A stretch of DNA of 46,058 nucleotides from UBA993 sp964436815 (lineage in GTDB: Bacteria; Bacillota; Dethiobacteria; DTU022). The stretch lies in contig CAYTER010000015.1 in assembly GCA_964436815.1 (NCBI GenBank), forward strand, positions 1 through 46,058, read 5' to 3'. The notes under the pieces are model-generated. The model searched no databases, was not told the origin of the DNA, and saw only the letters and a program-made list of their open reading frames with translations. Positions within the stretch are counted from its first letter, which is position 1. Every line of letters begins with the position of its first letter. Shown here piece by piece: positions 42,252 to 46,058 of this stretch. The translations under genes and the position numbers were made by a program.

Positions 42252-43088
42252 TTATTGATCAAGCAGGAATGAAAAATCGAGAGCTTTGGCCGAATGGGTG
42301 AGAGCGCCGCAGGAGATATAGTCCACTCCGGTTTCAGCGATCTCTTTTAAGCGGGAAAGGGTAACATTGCCTGAAGCTTCTAATAGAGCCCGTCCGGCAT
42401 TGATTTCAAAGGCCTGCTTCATTATTTGGCTATCCATGTTATCAAGCATGATTATGTCGGCGCCTGCGGCAAGGGCTTCCTGCAGCTGATCCAAGTCGGT
42501 TACCTCCACCTCAATTTTCAGGGTAAAGGGCGCTTTATCGCGCACTGCCCGCACCGCCTCCGTGATACCACCGGCGGCAGCGATGTGATTGTCCTTGATC
42601 ATAATCCCACCGTCCAAAGCCATCCGGTGATTCTGACCGCCCCCGACCCGAACAGCGTACTTTTCAAACATTCTCAGTCCCGGAGTAGTTTTCCGCGTAT
42701 CAGTTAACCTGGCTGGATATTCTTCAATCTCTTCCACCCACAGCGCAGTCTGAGTGGCAATGCCGGAAAGGCGCTGTAAAAGGTTAAGGGCAACTCGCTC
42801 CGCAGATAAGATAGCCTGCAGCGGTCCATTTACGGTCATAACCAGATCACCACGACTTACCGTTTGACCATCCTTGAATAATATTTGGCATTTAACGGTC
42901 CGGTCCAGAAAGGTAAAAGCTTCTGCGGCGACATCTATCCCAGCCAGCACTCCTTCTTCCTTGGCGATCAGGCGGCCGCTGCCGATTTTATCAGGGGGGA
43001 CGCAATAGATAGTTGTCAGATCACCGGAACCAATGTCCTCGCGGAAAGATCTTTTTAGGATGTCGTTGATCAGGTAAGCGGTCAGCAA
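42252..43088 (-). CDS. nadC: Nicotinate-nucleotide pyrophosphorylase (carboxylating)
   Basis: About 278 residues. It converts quinolinate and PRPP into nicotinate mononucleotide. Motifs are FREDIGSGDLTT near the N-terminus, NLLQRLSGIAT, the TRKTTPGLR phosphoribosyl-binding loop, GGGQNHRMAL, DNHIAAAGG, IEVEVTDLDQLQEAL, MLDNMD and EASGNVTL. I chose the TTG at 43088, which has AAAAGGAGAG ten bases upstream and begins LTAYLINDIL. A longer frame to 43121 would read into the tandem repeat. It is the third gene of the leftward nadABC unit, separated from nadB by 304 bp of repeat DNA. Confidence 0.94.
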   Translation of the reverse strand: MLTAYLINDILKRSFREDIGSGDLTTIYCVPPDKIGSGRLIAKEEGVLAGIDVAAEAFTFLDRTVKCQILFKDGQTVSRGDLVMTVNGPLQAILSAERVALNLLQRLSGIATQTALWVEEIEEYPARLTDTRKTTPGLRMFEKYAVRVGGGQNHRMALDGGIMIKDNHIAAAGGITEAVRAVRDKAPFTLKIEVEVTDLDQLQEALAAGADIIMLDNMDSQIMKQAFEINAGRALLEASGNVTLSRLKEIAETGVDYISCGALTHSAKALDFSFLLDQ

Positions 43089-43110
43089 AATTGTGTCTCT
43101 CCTTTTCACT

Positions 43111-43283
43111 CTCACCCCCACCCCGACCCTCCCCCTTTTGGAAGTCAGAGGTGAGAAGTCGGAAGGCCGGATGAAAACTACTACTCACCCCCACCCCGAC
43201 CCTCCCCCTTTTGGAAGTCAGAGGTGAGAAGTCGGAAGGCCGGATGAAAACTACTACTCACCCCCACCCCGACCCTCCCCCTT
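43111..43283. repeat. 73-bp tandem repeat, two full copies and a 27-bp partial
   Basis: Copies lie at 43111-43183 and 43184-43256 (identical) and 43257-43283 (first 27 bases only). Each begins CTCACCCCCACCCCG. On the minus strand, the mRNA sense of the nad operon, each copy contains G-runs of 5, 3, 4 and 5 separated by one or two bases (43115-43135, 43188-43208, 43261-43281), which fits a G-quadruplex. The third copy passes into a perfect 22-bp palindrome (43273-43294) of the C-rich tract and its complement, followed by further G-rich sequence to about 43328. The rest of the gene-free stretch 43089-43392 is AT-rich with no gene or terminator that I can see. Confidence 0.95.
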
Positions 43284-43294
43284 AAGGGGGAGGG
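43273..43294. repeat. Perfect 22-bp GC-rich palindrome at the repeat edge
   Basis: CCCTCCCCCTT followed at once by AAGGGGGAGGG. It resembles the GC-rich hairpins of REP-like intergenic repeats. In the two full upstream copies the right arm has been replaced by unrelated sequence. Confidence 0.85.
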
Positions 43295-43392
43295 AGTTTA
43301 GGACTTGCCCCTCAGGGGAGGGAGCTTGGTGCCTGTCCCCTCAATTTAACTTATATTTGAATTTTCGTTGATCAATTAGTAAAGTTTTAACT

Positions 43393-45027
43393 TCAAGAAG
43401 TCTTGTCGATCAATTCGGCCCGGGGCTGGTTTTCTTCCGCAGCGGCGCCAGCAACATTGCGAAAAGTAATCTGCTTCCCGGCAAGATCCTGATCACTTTC
43501 CGGGTAATCTGTCCGGTAATGACTGCCCCTGCTCTCCCGCCTCAGCAGCGCCGCCTCGGTCATCATCATCGCCGCCAGCAGCATATTTGCCGTTTCATTC
43601 AGCTCCGGACTGGTGTAGCGGCAGCGGGCCAAGGGCAACCATTTTTCAAGCTGCTGCTTCATTTCCAGCATGCTTTCTTCAGTACGGATCAGGCCTACCT
43701 TATGCCACATCATCCAGGTCAGGTCCCGGCGCAAAGCAGCACATTCGTCTTCTGCTCTCTGATCAGGAACTCTGCTGAAATAAGCCGGCAGTTCCTGTGG
43801 CAGCTCTTCGCTGACCAAATCATCATTCTTCGCTGCATCCACGGCCACCCGGTGGCCAAAGACCAACCCTTCGAGCAAGGAGTTGCTGGCCAGGCGATTG
43901 GCCCCGTGCACCCCGGTGGAAGCAACCTCGCCAACGGCATAAAGATTTTTCACCGCCGTATGGCCGTCAAGATCTACCTTAATGCCACCGATTAAATAAT
44001 GGGCAGCAGGGGTAACCGGGATCAGATCTTTGGTAATATCTAATTTCCATTCCAGGCAGCGGCTATAAATGGTCGGAAATCGCTTAGGAATAAAATCTGC
44101 TCCCAGGTGCCTGAGGTCGAGATAAACAAAGTCTTTAGTCCGGCGCTGCTCTTCTACGATAGCCCTCGAAACCACATCGCGCGGTCCCAGTTCCGCCCGC
44201 TCATGCTTTCCAAGCATAAATCGCTCGCCTTTGGCATTAACCAGGTGAGCGCCTTCACCGCGTACCGCTTCTGAAATAAGGAACGGTTGACCTTCGGGGG
44301 GTAAAAATACAGTAGGATGGAATTGAAAGAACTCGAGATCACGCAAGACAGCCCCTGCTTTATAAGCCATGATCAGGCCGTCTCCGGTCACAGCCGGGGC
44401 ATTGGTGGTAAATTGGAAAAGCTGGCCGCAGCCGCCTGTCGCGAGGATCACCGCCCGTGCTGCGATATAGTGCAAATTGTCTCTGGTGGAATAATAAAGA
44501 CCGCGGCAGCGGCCATCTTCAACTGCAATATGTTCGGCAAAAGCATCTTCGATAAACTGGATGCCCATTTCCTTGGCCGTTTGGATCAGCGATTCAATCA
44601 GCTCCCGACCGGTAGCGTCTCCCCCGATATGCAGGATCCGCTTCATCGAATGGGCCCCTTCACGCCCGAGAGCAATCGCGCCGTTAGTGCGATCAAACCG
44701 CACCCCGAGATTAACCAGATCATTAATCCGGTCCGGGGCTTCTTCCACCAGGACACTGATTGCAGCCTGATCGCCAAAATAGTTGCCGGCCTTCCAGGTA
44801 TCTTCGAAATGAAGAGTTGGTGAATCTTCCGGTGAGAAAGCGGCGGCGATACCACCCTGGGCGAACCAGGTATTACCGGCAATTAAATCCTGTTTGCTGA
44901 GCACGGTGACCCGGCCTTTTTCGGCAAGACGAATTGCCGTAAAAATTCCGGCCACCCCTGAACCGACTATGACATAATCGGTTGACGATGATGTTATCTT
45001 AGGATCACTGGTTCTGGCCCGATTCAT
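43393..45027 (-). CDS. nadB: L-aspartate oxidase
   Basis: A 544-residue FAD enzyme oxidising aspartate to iminoaspartate, the first step of de novo NAD synthesis; fumarate is the likely electron acceptor in an anaerobe. Seen are the FAD motif VGSGVAGIFTAIRLAEKG (about 22-39), QGGIAAAF, REGAHSMKRILHIGGDATG (the succinate dehydrogenase-like substrate loop), the HPT and SEAVRGEGA active-site segments, and GEVASTGVHGANRLASNSLLEG. GGAGG precedes the ATG by eight bases. It starts 18 bp after nadA. Confidence 0.96.
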   Translation of the reverse strand: MNRARTSDPKITSSSTDYVIVGSGVAGIFTAIRLAEKGRVTVLSKQDLIAGNTWFAQGGIAAAFSPEDSPTLHFEDTWKAGNYFGDQAAISVLVEEAPDRINDLVNLGVRFDRTNGAIALGREGAHSMKRILHIGGDATGRELIESLIQTAKEMGIQFIEDAFAEHIAVEDGRCRGLYYSTRDNLHYIAARAVILATGGCGQLFQFTTNAPAVTGDGLIMAYKAGAVLRDLEFFQFHPTVFLPPEGQPFLISEAVRGEGAHLVNAKGERFMLGKHERAELGPRDVVSRAIVEEQRRTKDFVYLDLRHLGADFIPKRFPTIYSRCLEWKLDITKDLIPVTPAAHYLIGGIKVDLDGHTAVKNLYAVGEVASTGVHGANRLASNSLLEGLVFGHRVAVDAAKNDDLVSEELPQELPAYFSRVPDQRAEDECAALRRDLTWMMWHKVGLIRTEESMLEMKQQLEKWLPLARCRYTSPELNETANMLLAAMMMTEAALLRRESRGSHYRTDYPESDQDLAGKQITFRNVAGAAAEENQPRAELIDKTS

Positions 45028-45045
45028 TTGGGGAACCTCCGCAGT

Positions 45046-45954
45046 TTATTTTACCGCCAGCATTCTTTCAAGCGCCAGTACGGCCCGCTCGCGGATCTCT
45101 GCCGGTACGGTAATTACATTTTCCTTTTTCTCGAGGGCATTTAGCACTTTTTCAAGATTGGTGTATTTCATATTCGGGCAAATCAATTTAGGGGAAAGCA
45201 GGATAAAGTTCTTATCAGGACATTCTTTTTTCAGACGGTGGAGCATCCCCATCTCCGTGCCGATAATGATATCTTTGACCGTGGTTTCCCGGGAAAAGTT
45301 AATCATGCCGCCGGTGCCGAGAGCTACATCGGCCAGGGCCACTACTTCCGGCCGGCACTCCGGATGGACAACGATCACGGCCTCAGGGTAGAGTTCCCTT
45401 GCTTTTACGACATCTTCAGCCGTAACCCGGTGATGGGTGTTACAATAACCGGCCCAAGGGATAATCGTTTTCGCGGTGCGCTCAGCTACAAAGTGAGCAA
45501 GGTTGCCATCGGGCACAAAGAGGACAACATCTTCAGCCAGGGAATTGACTACTTTAACTGCGTTTGCTGAAGTTATGCAGATATCGCTTTCCGCTTTAAC
45601 TGCCGCTGTCGAATTGATATAGGTGGCAACGGCAGCCCCGGGATACTGCTTTTTCAGTTCTCTTAATTGATCGGCATCAATCATATCCGCCAGCGGGCAA
45701 CCGGCGTTGAGATCAGGAAGGAGAACTGTCTTTTCCGGCGAAAGAATGGCGGCGCTTTCCGCCATAAAATGAACCCCGCAAAAGACAATCAAATCGGCTT
45801 CAGATTCCGCAGCGATGCGGCTCAACTCAAAGGAGTCTCCTACGTAATCAGCAGCGTCCTGGACCTCTTCGATCTGGTAATTATGGGCGAGAATTATGGC
45901 GTTATGCAGTTTCTTTAACTGGTCAATCCGTTCTAAAACTTCCTGTTTGTCCAT
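45046..45954 (-). CDS. nadA: Quinolinate synthase
   Basis: A 302-residue 4Fe-4S enzyme that condenses iminoaspartate with dihydroxyacetone phosphate to quinolinate. The three cluster cysteines of the family are present: Cys86 (NAGCPLADM), Cys171 (AGYCNTHHR) and Cys259 (KLICPNMKYT). Substrate-binding motifs ILAHNYQ, GVHFMAES, YINS, VHPEC and GTEMGML also fit. It is the first gene of nadA-nadB-nadC, with a good promoter 45-75 bp upstream. Confidence 0.96.
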   Translation of the reverse strand: MDKQEVLERIDQLKKLHNAIILAHNYQIEEVQDAADYVGDSFELSRIAAESEADLIVFCGVHFMAESAAILSPEKTVLLPDLNAGCPLADMIDADQLRELKKQYPGAAVATYINSTAAVKAESDICITSANAVKVVNSLAEDVVLFVPDGNLAHFVAERTAKTIIPWAGYCNTHHRVTAEDVVKARELYPEAVIVVHPECRPEVVALADVALGTGGMINFSRETTVKDIIIGTEMGMLHRLKKECPDKNFILLSPKLICPNMKYTNLEKVLNALEKKENVITVPAEIRERAVLALERMLAVK

Positions 45955-45998
45955 TGGCAGGCCCGACCCCTTACATTTTGTGGTTAAAGCTTAGGCTT

Positions 45999-46027
45999 AT
46001 TATGGTCGAAACAACGCCTGCTGTCAA
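45999..46027 (-). promoter_or_regulatory. Sigma-A promoter of the nadABC operon
   Basis: On the minus strand a perfect TTGACA (46027-46022), a 17-base spacer and CATAAT (46004-45999, one mismatch). The start codon of nadA follows about 45 bases after the -10. Confidence 0.7.
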
Positions 46028-46040
46028 TGAATGACGAAAA

Positions 46041-46057
46041 ATGTAAGATAATTACAT
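46041..46057. promoter_or_regulatory. Inverted repeat upstream of the nadA promoter
   Basis: ATGTAA and TTACAT separated by five bases, a perfect 6-5-6 inverted repeat beginning 13 bp upstream of the -35 box. A related half-site (ATGTAAG on the minus strand, about 45,971-45,977) lies between the -10 and the nadA start. A regulator site is plausible; I cannot tie it to NiaR or NadQ/NrtR consensus from memory. Confidence 0.45.
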
Positions 46058-46058
46058 C

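Noticed and set aside
43089..43121. Eleven extra N-terminal codons for nadC
   Set aside because: They read into the tandem repeat and lie upstream of the real ribosome binding site (AAAAGGAGAG before 43088).
43111..43283. CRISPR array
   Set aside because: The repeats are contiguous 73-bp units with no unique spacers and no cas genes nearby.

Overview
The window looks like chromosomal DNA of an anaerobic member of the Bacillota (Clostridia-like). The basis is strong GGAGG-type ribosome binding sites, a two-iron rubrerythrin with a C-terminal rubredoxin, a C_GCAxxG_C_C family protein, paired rpsT/holA, a NadA-NadB-NadC pathway, and frequent TTG/GTG starts. This placement is inference from gene content; no rRNA or tRNA is present. 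Two runs of exactly 100 N (9506-9605 and 25784-25883) are scaffold gaps, so this is probably a draft or metagenome assembly. Both gaps interrupt real genes.

Left third (1-8052), almost all on the minus strand. Transcription runs from a GNAT acetyltransferase and a GYD-domain protein (its own terminator follows) to a tocopherol-cyclase-like protein and then a compact exporter cassette: two MacB/LolD-type ATPases, a large FtsX-type permease, a HlyD-like lipoprotein adaptor and a YhfC-type membrane protease. An N-terminally truncated RelE/ParE-like toxin remnant and the first codons of an edge gene follow. The second ATPase has no ATG/GTG/TTG start ahead of its Walker A motif and appears to start at CTG inside a CTGA stop/start overlap.

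Middle (8178-25640). gltB-gltD (glutamate synthase) read rightward. Then come htrA with an OmpR-type response regulator and a histidine kinase (a CssRS-like arrangement), a small membrane protein and a geranylgeranyl-reductase-family flavoprotein. A tight leftward operon nnrDE-acd-hom-alr follows. rpsT (TTG start) reads rightward and meets a C_GCAxxG protein at a bidirectional terminator.

Right half (25655-46058). trkA-trkH-holA form a leftward unit whose leader carries a strong intrinsic terminator only 22 nt before the trkA start, suggesting attenuation. Next are a fumarylacetoacetase-family hydrolase, rubrerythrin, ilvC (hairpin next to its RBS), and a leftward group asnS - ABC ATPase - ECF sigma - anti-sigma. 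Then come a metallo-beta-lactamase-fold hydrolase, a beta-helix carbohydrate-binding lipoprotein, a PAS-PAS-GGDEF-HD-GYP signalling protein, a Cys/Met-metabolism PLP enzyme and a PlsC-like acyltransferase. Last is the de novo NAD operon nadA-nadB-nadC, preceded by a good sigma-A promoter and an inverted repeat. Between nadB and nadC lies a 73-bp tandem repeat with three G-quadruplex-capable tracts on the coding strand.

Most of the window is ordinary metabolism. The best candidates for something undescribed are the trkA attenuator leader, the G-rich repeat inside the nad operon, and the two-ATPase exporter with its non-AUG start and associated YhfC protease and cyclase-like gene.
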